This document shows positions 46,140 through 54,794 of a stretch of 64,000 nucleotides of DNA, piece after piece. The stretch is from assembly GCF_000092065.1 (NCBI RefSeq), contig NC_009360.1, positions 620,001 through 684,000 on the forward strand, written 5' to 3'. Made by a program: the position numbers and the translations under genes. The notes beneath the pieces were generated by a model. It made no database searches. It was not told where the DNA came from and saw only the letters and a program-made list of their open reading frames with translations. The stretch comes from Ostreococcus lucimarinus CCE9901. Its lineage: Eukaryota; Chlorophyta; Mamiellophyceae; Mamiellales; Bathycoccaceae. The stretch's first letter is position 1, and each line of letters starts with the position of its first letter.

Positions 46140-47006
46140 TCAAATATCAGGATAGTACTGATTGGCCGGAGTCGCGTAATGCGACTGCGCCGCAGACGCC
46201 TGGACCGCGGGCGCCGATTGCTGAAACATGATGACCGTATCGCGCTGCCCGCCGCGCCCTGGAACGTGAATTTGCGACGGCGCCGTCGGCTGCATCGCCA
46301 GAGGCGCCCGAGACGCCGGCGGATTTTCTTGGCACACCTCACCTCGTTGTTGCTGTCGCATCGTCAACTGACGCTGAATCGTCGCCTGTCGCTGAAACGG
46401 ATTAACAAACATCGCATGGCGCATGGAAACCTTCGAAGCCCTCGCGATCGCGAACACCCGACAAAACATCGCGCACGCGCCGAACGCCACCGAGAGCCCG
46501 ATCGGCATCGCGACTTCTTCAGCCGCGTCCTCCTTCCCAGACCCCCCACCTCGTTCAAACGTCACCTTCACGTTCGAATTACACATCGCATTACTCCCGA
46601 TTCCACCGATCGGCATCGTGCACTTTCCTCGCAAACACCGGCGTCCCCGCTCCGAAAACCGCTTCTCCCCGTCGCACTTCTCGGGATCGCTCCCATCGCA
46701 CGCCGCGCCCGCGCACGCCATCCCGCCCCCCACCGCCTGCGTCACGTCGCACGCCGTCGACGCGTGCTCGACGCCCGACGGATCGTCGCGCGCGACCCAC
46801 CGCACGGGGTCGTCGAACCCGCTCGGCACACGCGCTTCGTACTCGATCTTTTCGACGTCGTCGGCGCAGCACTCCCACGTCGCCTGCGGCGCCATCTGCG
46901 CGTGGTTCGTCGAGCCGTCCGCGACGCACGACGTCGCCGCCGCGCCGCGCCATCGCGCGAGCGCGACGAGCGCGACGAGCGCGACGAGTCGTCCGCGGCG
47001 TCCCAT
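46140..47006 (-). CDS. Hypothetical type I membrane protein, Cys-rich ectodomain
   Basis: A 288-residue protein with a signal peptide (LVALVALVALARWRGAAATS, about 7-26), an ectodomain with about 11 Cys (about 27-150, for example WECCADD, CAGAACDGSDPEKC and CLRGKC), one membrane helix (MPIGLSVAFGACAMFCRVFA, about 169-188) and a Gln/Pro-rich cytoplasmic tail (QRQATIQRQLTMRQQQ) ending HYATPANQYYPDI. Even-spaced Cys suggest disulfides. The architecture fits a cell-surface or vesicle receptor, but no family is recognised. The longer frame begins at a TTG, so the ATG at 47006 is used. It is head-to-head with the MFS gene, 23 bp apart. Confidence 0.72.
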   Translation of the reverse strand: MGRRGRLVALVALVALARWRGAAATSCVADGSTNHAQMAPQATWECCADDVEKIEYEARVPSGFDDPVRWVARDDPSGVEHASTACDVTQAVGGGMACAGAACDGSDPEKCDGEKRFSERGRRCLRGKCTMPIGGIGSNAMCNSNVKVTFERGGGSGKEDAAEEVAMPIGLSVAFGACAMFCRVFAIARASKVSMRHAMFVNPFQRQATIQRQLTMRQQQRGEVCQENPPASRAPLAMQPTAPSQIHVPGRGGQRDTVIMFQQSAPAVQASAAQSHYATPANQYYPDI

Positions 47007-47029
47007 GATGCGACACAAAGCGTCGCGAA

Positions 47030-48418
47030 ATGTCGCCGCGCGTCGCGACGTCGACCCTGTCGTGGTGCAAGGCGTATTACTTCTGCAACAGCTTCGGCCT
47101 CGCGTGTTTGCTGCCGTTCTTGCCGCTGTTTTACGCGTCGTGGGGGCTCAGCAAGTCGCGCGTCGGATGGATGGGCGCGACGCGGCACTGCGTCGGCGCC
47201 GTCTTGACGCCGTGCTGGAACGCGCTCGCGGACGCGACGAAGGCGCACAACGCGGTGCACTTCGCGTGCATCGTCGCGCAGGCGCTGGCGTACTTCGCGC
47301 TGGCGCGCGCGAACCACGCGTGGCCGGGGATATGGTGGCGCGTCGTGTTGGCGGAGAGCGCGGCGTGCTGCGTCGGGTCGCTGGGCGATAACGCGACGTG
47401 CTTGATGGTGAAGCGATGGAATCTCGAGCGAGGCGTCGGAGAGGACGACGCGGGAGGGGCGTCGTACGGGAAACAGCGGCTCTGGGGGGCGGTGAGCTGG
47501 GGATTAGTCGCCGCGCCGACGATGGGCGTCATCATGAGCGTCGGCGGGCCGAGGGCGAGAGCGCGCGCGCCGTTCTCGGGATGGTTGATTTTTTTGCTCG
47601 TCTCCGCGATGATCTCGACGAGGTTGAGACACGATCCCGTGGTGAGCGAAAACGCGGACGCGGCGAAAAATGAGCACGAGATGGGTGAGGTCGCCGCGGA
47701 TGAAGTCGTCGGGACGAAGATGTCGCGAAGAATCGCGTCGGCGAACGACTTGCACGCGTCGCAAGATTCAATCGCCGTGCGGTTGTGGCGCGTCGTGCGA
47801 GACCCCGCGGTGGCGCTGCGATTCTTTTTGTTTCTCATGTCGGGCGCGTCGATGACGATCACGGATTTGTATTTGTTTTTATGGCTGGAAGATTTAGGAG
47901 GCACTCCCGCGACGATGGGCGCGGCGCTCTTTTGTACGTGCGTGTGCGAAGTCGCCGTCTTTTACAACGGCGCCAAGATCAAGAAGGCGCTCACGCTGGA
48001 TTGGTGCCTGGCCCTCGTGCCGTTTTGTTACTTCATCAGACAGTTTTACTACTGGCTTTTACCCGCGTTCGGCAATCCCTGGGCCGTTTTGCCGGTGCAA
48101 TTTTTACACGGCGTCACGTTTGGGTTGTACTGGAGCACGGCGAATGATTTCATCCAAGACATAAGTCCGTTCGGGTTGAGCGCGTCCATGACTGGGCTTT
48201 TCAGCGCCGTCAACTCCGCCGGAGGCTTCAGCGGCGCCGTGCTCGGCGGCATGGCGTACGACGCCTTCGGCGGCGGCGGTCTGTTCCTCGGCGTCGGTTT
48301 AATAAACTTGTGCCTGGGCGTGTTTTTCACCGCACTCAAGCTCAGGAGCGATCGCGCGAACGCCGTCGCGTACGTATTACTCGAGAGCGAATCGACCGAA
48401 GAAGCGAACGCCCTTTAG
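47030..48418 (+). CDS. MFS transporter, MFSD6-like
   Basis: A 462-residue polytopic protein with about 11-12 hydrophobic segments. The first helix region (FCNSFGLACLLPFLPLFYAS, about 19-38) and the loop GWMGATRHCVGAVLTPCWNALAD-type sequence match the MFS_1-like/MFSD6 family rather than sugar porters. Position about 145-190 has a Gly-rich loop (GGASYGKQRLWGAVSWGLVA), the equivalent of the lac-permease-like motif. A hydrophilic central loop (about 205-245) separates the two halves. Substrate unknown. The ATG at 47030 is required, because no other Met precedes helix 1. Its promoter must lie within or upstream of the divergent gene. Confidence 0.85.
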   Translation: MSPRVATSTLSWCKAYYFCNSFGLACLLPFLPLFYASWGLSKSRVGWMGATRHCVGAVLTPCWNALADATKAHNAVHFACIVAQALAYFALARANHAWPGIWWRVVLAESAACCVGSLGDNATCLMVKRWNLERGVGEDDAGGASYGKQRLWGAVSWGLVAAPTMGVIMSVGGPRARARAPFSGWLIFLLVSAMISTRLRHDPVVSENADAAKNEHEMGEVAADEVVGTKMSRRIASANDLHASQDSIAVRLWRVVRDPAVALRFFLFLMSGASMTITDLYLFLWLEDLGGTPATMGAALFCTCVCEVAVFYNGAKIKKALTLDWCLALVPFCYFIRQFYYWLLPAFGNPWAVLPVQFLHGVTFGLYWSTANDFIQDISPFGLSASMTGLFSAVNSAGGFSGAVLGGMAYDAFGGGGLFLGVGLINLCLGVFFTALKLRSDRANAVAYVLLESESTEEANAL

Positions 48419-48674
48419 CTCTAGATCTTAGTTAGCTCTGTAGACATCGCTAGACGCTAGACCGTAGTCGACCGCTATGCGTACGAGCACACGTAGTGAA
48501 ACTGTCCCTCCACGCGAATGTCGAACGACGAATCGCCTTCGAAGGATTCGAGCGGCATGGCGCGAGGGCGCGTGTGCGGTCGGCGGCGCGTCGTCGGCGG
48601 CGTCGTCGGCGGTGGCGATCTCGGCGGCGCGCGGGCGACGCGCGGCGTCGTGAAGTGTGCTGGAAATGCGTAGT

Positions 48675-48679
48675 TTACA
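48675..48679 (-). terminator. UGUAA poly(A) signal, ATG3
   Basis: TGTAA on the minus strand 17 bp beyond the ATG3 stop; another overlaps the stop codon itself at 48696-48700. Confidence 0.45.
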
Positions 48680-48695
48680 GAGTACAATCCGAGTG

Positions 48696-49568
48696 TTACA
48701 GAGTGTAATCGTACTCGATCGTCGGAACGACGGACGCGATGAATTTGAGAAAGACGAACATGTAGGAATCGACGCTCGGCGCTTCGCCGCTTTGCGCCCG
48801 CGCGGAATTCACGAGCTTTTTCATCACGCTCGCGTGCTTGCACGGATGAATCGACGCCGACGGCACGCCGGTGTGCGGATGCGGATCGATCGTCACCGTC
48901 TTTTGCGCGTGATCGGCGCTGATGTCTTCCAACGTTTTCGAAGGTTTCAACACCAGTCTGTTTTCGTCGTATCCGTTCAACCACACGCGCGGCGTTTGAT
49001 AGTATTTATCGTACGTGATCGACACGTCGTACGTTCGCGTCTTGACGATATTTTCATCGTCCCTCTCCCCGTTCGCCCCCGCCGCCTCTTTCGCGATCGC
49101 CGTCGCCGTCGGTAAGACCACCGCGTCGTCGTCTTCGTCTTCGTATTCGTCCTCCGCGTCGTCCTCCGCGTCCGCCTCGAGCGTCATCGCCCCCAAATCC
49201 GGGATCGCCTCCATCGTCGCGCCATCGCTCCTCCCGCCCGCCCCCGTCGCGATCCATCCCTCGTCCTCGCCCGTCAGCGCCTCCTCCGCGCCCGCGTACG
49301 CCTCGACGTCTCGCGCTCTTCGCGCGCACGGCACGCGTCGCGTCGTCAGGTACTGCTTCTCCCGCGGCAGGTACGTCCTCGCGCGCGCGCCCTGTCCCGT
49401 CGTCCACGTCCACGTCGGGCACGCGCGCGTCAGCGCGTCCCCCGCGGCGACGAACTCCTCGGGCGTCAGCACGCCCTCGCTCGCGAACGCGCTCGACGAC
49501 CGAATCGGCGTCACCGCCTCCATCGTCGTCTTGTACGCGCCGTGCACCGCGTGTCGCAGCGCGTGCAT
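48696..49568 (-). CDS. ATG3: Autophagy E2-like conjugating enzyme ATG3
   Basis: Transfers ATG8 to phosphatidylethanolamine during autophagosome formation. The 290-residue product begins with the amphipathic helix region and has TPEEFVAAGD (about 35-44) and PTWTWTTG (about 51-58), both conserved in ATG3. An acidic flexible insertion follows (about 130-150, EDEYEDEDDD). The catalytic core contains SITYDKYYQTPRVWL (about 188-202) and the active-site Cys in HPCKHASVMKKL (about 243-254). The C-terminus FLKFIASVVPTIEYDYTL stops where other ATG3 proteins continue for several residues. It is divergent from FGAM synthase. The 277 bp downstream to the MFS gene hold no convincing gene. Confidence 0.93.
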   Translation of the reverse strand: MHALRHAVHGAYKTTMEAVTPIRSSSAFASEGVLTPEEFVAAGDALTRACPTWTWTTGQGARARTYLPREKQYLTTRRVPCARRARDVEAYAGAEEALTGEDEGWIATGAGGRSDGATMEAIPDLGAMTLEADAEDDAEDEYEDEDDDAVVLPTATAIAKEAAGANGERDDENIVKTRTYDVSITYDKYYQTPRVWLNGYDENRLVLKPSKTLEDISADHAQKTVTIDPHPHTGVPSASIHPCKHASVMKKLVNSARAQSGEAPSVDSYMFVFLKFIASVVPTIEYDYTL

Positions 49569-49666
49569 GGCCGACGTCGTCGCCTCGCGCGTCGCCGCTC
49601 GCGACGCGCGCTGACGACGCGACGCGACGCCGACGCGGCGACGGCGGTCGGTATAATCGACCGCGC

Positions 49667-49681
49667 ACTGACGCCCATACG
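49667..49681 (+). promoter_or_regulatory. Variant upstream element ACTGACGCCCATACG (FGAM synthase)
   Basis: Similar to the ACTGTTTACCCATACG element (differs mainly in the TTTA core), 95-109 bp before the FGAM synthase ATG, next to GGTATAAT at 49650-49657. Confidence 0.35.
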
Positions 49682-49775
49682 AAATTCAAAAACCACCGCG
49701 ACGACGACGCGCGCGTCGCCACACGCGCGCGCGAGCGACGCGCGAGCGACGGGACGCGCGACGACGCGCCGCGCG

Positions 49776-52700
49776 ATGACGCCGCGAGCGGTCGCGTCGA
49801 CGCGCGCGACGGGACGCGCGACGACGCGCGGCGCGAAGACGACGCGCGCGCGACGATGGACGGCGGCGCCGATGGGCGCGCGGCGACGCGCGATCGTCTC
49901 GCGACGCGCGAGGGAGACGACGGGACGCGCGACGGGGCACGCGACGGCGAGCAAAGTCGTGGAACACTTTTTTAGGCGACCGTTCGTGTCGGACGAGGCG
50001 TGCGAGACGCTGGTGAGGAAGGTGAACGCGAGGCTGGGGCGAGACGCGGTGGCGCGCGCGGAGACGGAGCAGTGCTTCAACGTGGAGTGCGAGGGAGGGC
50101 TGAGCGACGCGGCGAAGGAGACGCTGACGTGGTTGCTGAGGGAGACGTACGAACCGGAGCTGTTCGGGGCGACGAGCGCGCTGGTGGGCGAGAGTGGATC
50201 GCCGGTGGTGGAGGTGGGACCGAGGTTGGCGTTTCAGAGCGCGTGGTCGACGAACGCGGTGTCGGTGTGTCGATCGTGCGGGTTGGAGAACGTGACGAGG
50301 TTGGAACGGAGTCGGAGGTTTAAGTTGTTTGCGGCGAACGGGGCGAGCGTGGACGAAGAGGCTGTGCGAGTGTTCTCGGCTATGGTGCACGATCGCATGA
50401 CGGAGTGCGTGTACGACGAACCTTTGAAGACGTTTGAATCCAACGTCACGCCTGAGCAAGTGTACACGGTGCCGATCACCACGGAAGGACGCGCGGCGCT
50501 CGAAAGGGTTGACAAAGAGATGGGTTTGGCGTTTGATGACCAAGATTTCGACTTTTACATGCGTTTGTTCTGCGACGAAATCGGTCGAGACCCGACGAAC
50601 GTCGAGCTCTTCGACATGGCGCAGAGTAACTCTGAACACTCCCGTCACTGGTTCTTCTCCGGCGAGCTCACCGTTGACGGGCAAAAGATCGACAAGACGT
50701 TGTTCAAGATGGTGAAGGAAACCATCGAGGGCGATCGCGCGCACAACAGCGTGATCCAGTTCAAGGACAACTCGTCCGCCATTCGCGGTTTCGTCAACAC
50801 GCCGCTGCGACCGGCCAACGCCGGAGGGCCGTCGGCAATGGTGAAGAAGGAGACCGATCTCGATCTTCTTCTCACCGCGGAGACGCACAACTTTCCCTCG
50901 GGCGTTGCGCCGTATCCGGGCGCGGAAACGGGCACCGGTGGGCGCATTCGCGACACGCACGCCACGGGCTGCGGTTCCACTCTCGTCGCCGGTACTGCCG
51001 GTTACATGACGGGTAACTTGCGCTTGGACGGTAAGATCCTTCCTCACGAAGACACCACGGCGGTCTACCCGTCCAACTTGGCGTCCCCGTTGCAAATTCT
51101 CATCGACGCCTCCAACGGCGCCTCCGATTACGGGAACAAGTTCGGCGAGCCGGTGATTTTGGGCTTCTGCCGTACTTTCGGTCAACGCATGCCGAACGGT
51201 GAGCGTCGTGAATACATCAAGCCGATCATGTTCTCCGCCGGTTTCGGTCAAATCGATCACACGAACTTGGAAAAGCAAGAGGGCGACATTGGTATGCTCG
51301 TCGTGAAAATCGGCGGTCCCGCGTACCGAATCGGCATGGGTGGCGGAGCCGCATCGTCCAAGGCTGGTGGCGAAGATGAAGCCAACGCGAGTCTTGACTT
51401 CAATGCCGTTCAACGCGGTGATGCAGAAATGTCCAACAAACTCAACCGCGTCGTGAAGGCGTGCGTCGAACTCATGGGGGAGAATCCGATTTTGAGCATC
51501 CACGACCAAGGCGCAGGCGGTAACTGCAACGTCGTCAAGGAACTCATCTACCCGAAGGGTGGGGAAATCAATATTCGCGAGGTCAAGCTTGGTGATAACA
51601 CGATGAGCGTGCTCGAGATTTGGGGCGCCGAATATCAAGAGAACTCTGCGATGCTGATCAAACCCGAATCCCTCCCTATTATTGAGAAAATTTGCGCCCG
51701 AGAACGCTGCCCGTTCTCTGTGCTCGGTAGCATCAACGGTAGCGGACGCGTCACCGTGCGCGATCCGGATGCCCCGCCGGGTACGCCGACTCCGGAAGAT
51801 CTCGATCTCGAGGCCGTACTGGGTGATGTTCCGAAGAAGAAGTACGATCTCAAGCGCGACGCGCCGCTCAGCTCGAAGTTCGTCATGCCGGCGGGCGAAA
51901 CCGTCGGTTCCGCCCTCGACCGCGTACTCTTACTTCCGTCCGTGTGCTCAAAACGTTTCTTGACCACGAAGGTCGATCGTTCAGTCACTGGTTTGATTGC
52001 GCAGCAGCAATGCGTCGGTCCTCTGCAAATCCCACTCTCCGACGTCGGTGTCATCTCCCAGACGCACTTTGGCATAACGGGCGGCGCCACGTCCATCGGC
52101 GAAGCCCCGCTCAAGGGCTTGGTTGACCCGCGGTCGATGGCCCGTGTCTCGCTCGGTGAGTCGCTCACCAACATGGTCTTCGCGAATACACAAGGCATGG
52201 ACTATGTCAAATATTCCGGCAACTGGATGTACGCCGCCAAGCTCGGAGGCGACGGCGCGCACATGTACGACGCGTGCGAAGCGCTTTGCGAAACTATGAA
52301 GAAGCTTGGCGTGGCTATCGATGGTGGTAAAGATTCCTTGTCTATGGCCGCCAAGGCTGGTGGTGAGGTCGTCAAGACGCCCGGCACGCTCGTCATGTCT
52401 GGCTACGTCGGCGTCCCGGATATCACCAAGACGGTGACGCCGGATTTGAAGCTTCCGGGCACGGGCAAGCTCATTCTCGTCGAATTTGGTAGCAAGGATG
52501 GCAAGCGACGCATCGGAGGTTCTGCACTCGCGCAAGCGTACGCCCAGGTTGGTGACGAAAGCCCCGACTTAGATGACACCGCCTATTTCAAGGCGGCGTG
52601 GAGCGCGACGCAAAAGCTCGTCGACGGGCGAAAGATTAGCGCTGGTCACGACGTCTCCGACGGCGGCTTCATCACCGCCGTGCTCGAGATGGCTTTCCCG

Positions 52701-53918
52701 TCCACCACCGCGGGTGTGAATGTGACGCTTCCCGGAAGTGACGCTATTTCTGCGTGTTTCGCCGAAGAACTCGCCATTATTCTCGAAGTCTCGCCTGAAA
52801 ACATTTCCGAAGTCATGGCGACGTACGCCTCCGCGGGAGTCACCGCTCGTGCGATTGGGCAAACTACTAACGACGGCAAGTGCACGGTATCCGCTGGCGG
52901 CGCGCAGTGCGTCAGCGATTCCACAGCGTCTCTTCGCGATAAGTGGGAGGAAATGAGTTTTGAGTTTGAAAAGCTTCAATCCTCCAACGCCACAGTGGCT
53001 ATCGAGAAGGAAGGCCTGAAATCGCGCAAGGCGCCGACGTGGAAGCTGACGTACACGCCGACTCCGACGCCGCCGGAAGTGCTCAACGCGGCGAACAAGG
53101 CCAAAGTTGCCATTATCAGAGAAGAAGGGTCTAACGGCGATCGAGAGATGGCCGCTGCTGTCACCGCCGCCGGTATGGAGGCTTGGGATGTCACCATGAG
53201 CGACCTTCTTAGCGGTCGCGCCAACTTGAGCGATTTCCGCGGCGTCGTCTTCGTCGGCGGTTTCTCTTACGCCGACGTCCTCGATAGCGCCAAGGGATGG
53301 TCGGGCGGTATTCGTTACAACGCGTCGCTGAAGCAGCAGTTCCAAGACTTTTACAACAGATCGGACACGTTCTCGTTGGGTGTGTGCAACGGTTGCCAGC
53401 TCATGGCGCTCTTGGGCTTCATCCCGTCCGACGGCGGCGTCGGCGCGCTTCCGGATTCCAGGCAACCGCGTTTCATTCACAACGACAGCGGTCGCTTTGA
53501 ATCTCGATGGACCACTGTCGGCATCGACGAAAACACACCAGCGATGATGTTGAAGGGCATGGGGGGATCTCGCATGGGCGTTTGGTGCGCGCACGGTGAA
53601 GGCAAAGTCAAGTTCCCAGATGAGAGCATGCTGCCCGACGTGTTGAAGAACGGCCAAGCCGCTGTACGATACGTCGACGCCGACGGATCGCCGACGGAAC
53701 AGTACCCGCTCAACCCCAACGGTTCGCCGCATGGTATCGCCGGTTTGTGCTCGAAAGATGGTCGTCACTTAGCGATGATGCCTCACCCCGAACGCGCCTT
53801 CATCGGTTGGCAAGTTCCGTGGGCTCCGGCGGACGCCGGCGTCGACCCGTACGGCCCGGGCCCTTGGTTACAAATGTTCCAAAACGCCCAAAAATGGGCC
53901 GCCGAGAACGGTAAGTAA
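49776..53918 (+). CDS. PURL: Phosphoribosylformylglycinamidine synthase (FGAM synthase, large PurL)
   Basis: Fourth step of de novo purine synthesis: FGAR + Gln + ATP to FGAM. The single-chain 1380-residue eukaryotic/proteobacterial type carries an Arg/Thr-rich presequence (about 1-60), an N-terminal domain, two AIRS-like halves, and a C-terminal glutaminase with nucleophile GVCNGCQLMALLG (about residue 1203-1215) and HPERAF (about 1336). DMAQSNSEHSRHWFF (about 275-289) and VAPYPGAETGTGGRIRDTH-type sequence are diagnostic. The ATG at 49776 is the first in-frame ATG; the frame extends upstream to a GTG at 49542, inside the ATG3 gene. Plastid location is inferred from plant purine synthesis and the presequence. 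Codons are strongly biased after the first 300 residues. Confidence 0.96.
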   Translation: MTPRAVASTRATGRATTRGAKTTRARRWTAAPMGARRRAIVSRRARETTGRATGHATASKVVEHFFRRPFVSDEACETLVRKVNARLGRDAVARAETEQCFNVECEGGLSDAAKETLTWLLRETYEPELFGATSALVGESGSPVVEVGPRLAFQSAWSTNAVSVCRSCGLENVTRLERSRRFKLFAANGASVDEEAVRVFSAMVHDRMTECVYDEPLKTFESNVTPEQVYTVPITTEGRAALERVDKEMGLAFDDQDFDFYMRLFCDEIGRDPTNVELFDMAQSNSEHSRHWFFSGELTVDGQKIDKTLFKMVKETIEGDRAHNSVIQFKDNSSAIRGFVNTPLRPANAGGPSAMVKKETDLDLLLTAETHNFPSGVAPYPGAETGTGGRIRDTHATGCGSTLVAGTAGYMTGNLRLDGKILPHEDTTAVYPSNLASPLQILIDASNGASDYGNKFGEPVILGFCRTFGQRMPNGERREYIKPIMFSAGFGQIDHTNLEKQEGDIGMLVVKIGGPAYRIGMGGGAASSKAGGEDEANASLDFNAVQRGDAEMSNKLNRVVKACVELMGENPILSIHDQGAGGNCNVVKELIYPKGGEINIREVKLGDNTMSVLEIWGAEYQENSAMLIKPESLPIIEKICARERCPFSVLGSINGSGRVTVRDPDAPPGTPTPEDLDLEAVLGDVPKKKYDLKRDAPLSSKFVMPAGETVGSALDRVLLLPSVCSKRFLTTKVDRSVTGLIAQQQCVGPLQIPLSDVGVISQTHFGITGGATSIGEAPLKGLVDPRSMARVSLGESLTNMVFANTQGMDYVKYSGNWMYAAKLGGDGAHMYDACEALCETMKKLGVAIDGGKDSLSMAAKAGGEVVKTPGTLVMSGYVGVPDITKTVTPDLKLPGTGKLILVEFGSKDGKRRIGGSALAQAYAQVGDESPDLDDTAYFKAAWSATQKLVDGRKISAGHDVSDGGFITAVLEMAFPSTTAGVNVTLPGSDAISACFAEELAIILEVSPENISEVMATYASAGVTARAIGQTTNDGKCTVSAGGAQCVSDSTASLRDKWEEMSFEFEKLQSSNATVAIEKEGLKSRKAPTWKLTYTPTPTPPEVLNAANKAKVAIIREEGSNGDREMAAAVTAAGMEAWDVTMSDLLSGRANLSDFRGVVFVGGFSYADVLDSAKGWSGGIRYNASLKQQFQDFYNRSDTFSLGVCNGCQLMALLGFIPSDGGVGALPDSRQPRFIHNDSGRFESRWTTVGIDENTPAMMLKGMGGSRMGVWCAHGEGKVKFPDESMLPDVLKNGQAAVRYVDADGSPTEQYPLNPNGSPHGIAGLCSKDGRHLAMMPHPERAFIGWQVPWAPADAGVDPYGPGPWLQMFQNAQKWAAENGK

Positions 53919-53972
53919 GTTATCGTCCGAAGTTATTGTCCGTTTACTCGCATCTTTTACGACTATGACCGA

Positions 53973-53977
53973 TGTAA
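53973..53977 (+). terminator. UGUAA poly(A) signal, FGAM synthase
   Basis: TGTAA 55 bp after the FGAM synthase stop codon. Confidence 0.5.
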
Positions 53978-54040
53978 TATCCAAGTTTGGCTGTGGTTCA
54001 CAAAATCTACGCGCGCGTAACCGACGACTCCTCGCGGCGA

Positions 54041-54509
54041 CTACGACGGCGACCGCACGCCGCCGAACGGTGAACCTAGAAACGCGGGCAATCGCGACGG
54101 CGATGGCACCGGTCCCTCGCCCGCTCGCGTCTCGCGTCGAACGCGCGGCGTCGTCACCGCCATCCCCGACCCGTCTCGCGCTCGATCGCGTCGCTCAAAC
54201 TCTTTCCTCGCCGCCCGCGTCGCGTCAATCAACAGCGCGTTCTCCCTTCGCAATCGCGCCGACTCGCGCTCCGCGCGCGCCAACTCCTTCTCCAACCCGT
54301 CGACGATCGCGTTCAACCGCTTCAACTCCCTCGTCGATTCCGCGCGCGTCCCCGTCGCCTCGAGCGCGCGCTCCAGCTCGCGCTTCGCGTCTCGCGTCCA
54401 CGCGCTCCGCCCCTCCAAAATCTCCGCCTCGAGCGTCGCGCCTCGAGCGCGCGACTCCCGCAGCGCGCGCTCGAGCGCCGTCGTCCGTCGTCGCAAATAC
54501 CGCGCCTCG

Positions 54510-54543
<34 letters not shown>

Positions 54544-54703
54544 TCGCGCAGCACCGCGCGAGGCTCCTCGCGCATCGTCGCACGGCGTCCAGCGCGTCGT
54601 CGACCGCGTCGACGCGACCGGACGTCGACGCCGCGAGCGTTTCAAGCGCCGCGTTCGCGTCGACGACGTCGCGCGCGCATCGCTCGAGCGCCGTCGAGCG
54701 CAT
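54041..54703 (-). CDS. Hypothetical coiled-coil protein
   Basis: A 220-residue protein starting with ATG at 54703. Most of residues 10-170 are predicted coiled-coil (for example RRRTTALERALRESRARGAT and NAIVDGLEKELARAERESAR), interrupted by an Asp run (about 55-63) from a trinucleotide repeat. The C-terminus is basic and Pro/Ser-rich with repeated SPS/GSP sites, which are possible CDK or MAPK phosphorylation sites. No orthologue recognised. Confidence 0.65.
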
Positions 54704-54794
54704 TTCGAAGCGCGCGCGCGCGAGTGTGGTAACACCCTCGCGATTTTTGTTGTAATGTTGAATCTTGAAGTGAATCTTGAAAATTAGAATGCGT

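Noticed and set aside
48475-48984. 169-residue minus frame downstream of and overlapping ATG3
   Set aside because: Its upstream part is antisense-frame shadow of ATG3 and the remainder is Pro/Arg-rich with no helix or domain; the region is probably the ATG3 3' UTR.
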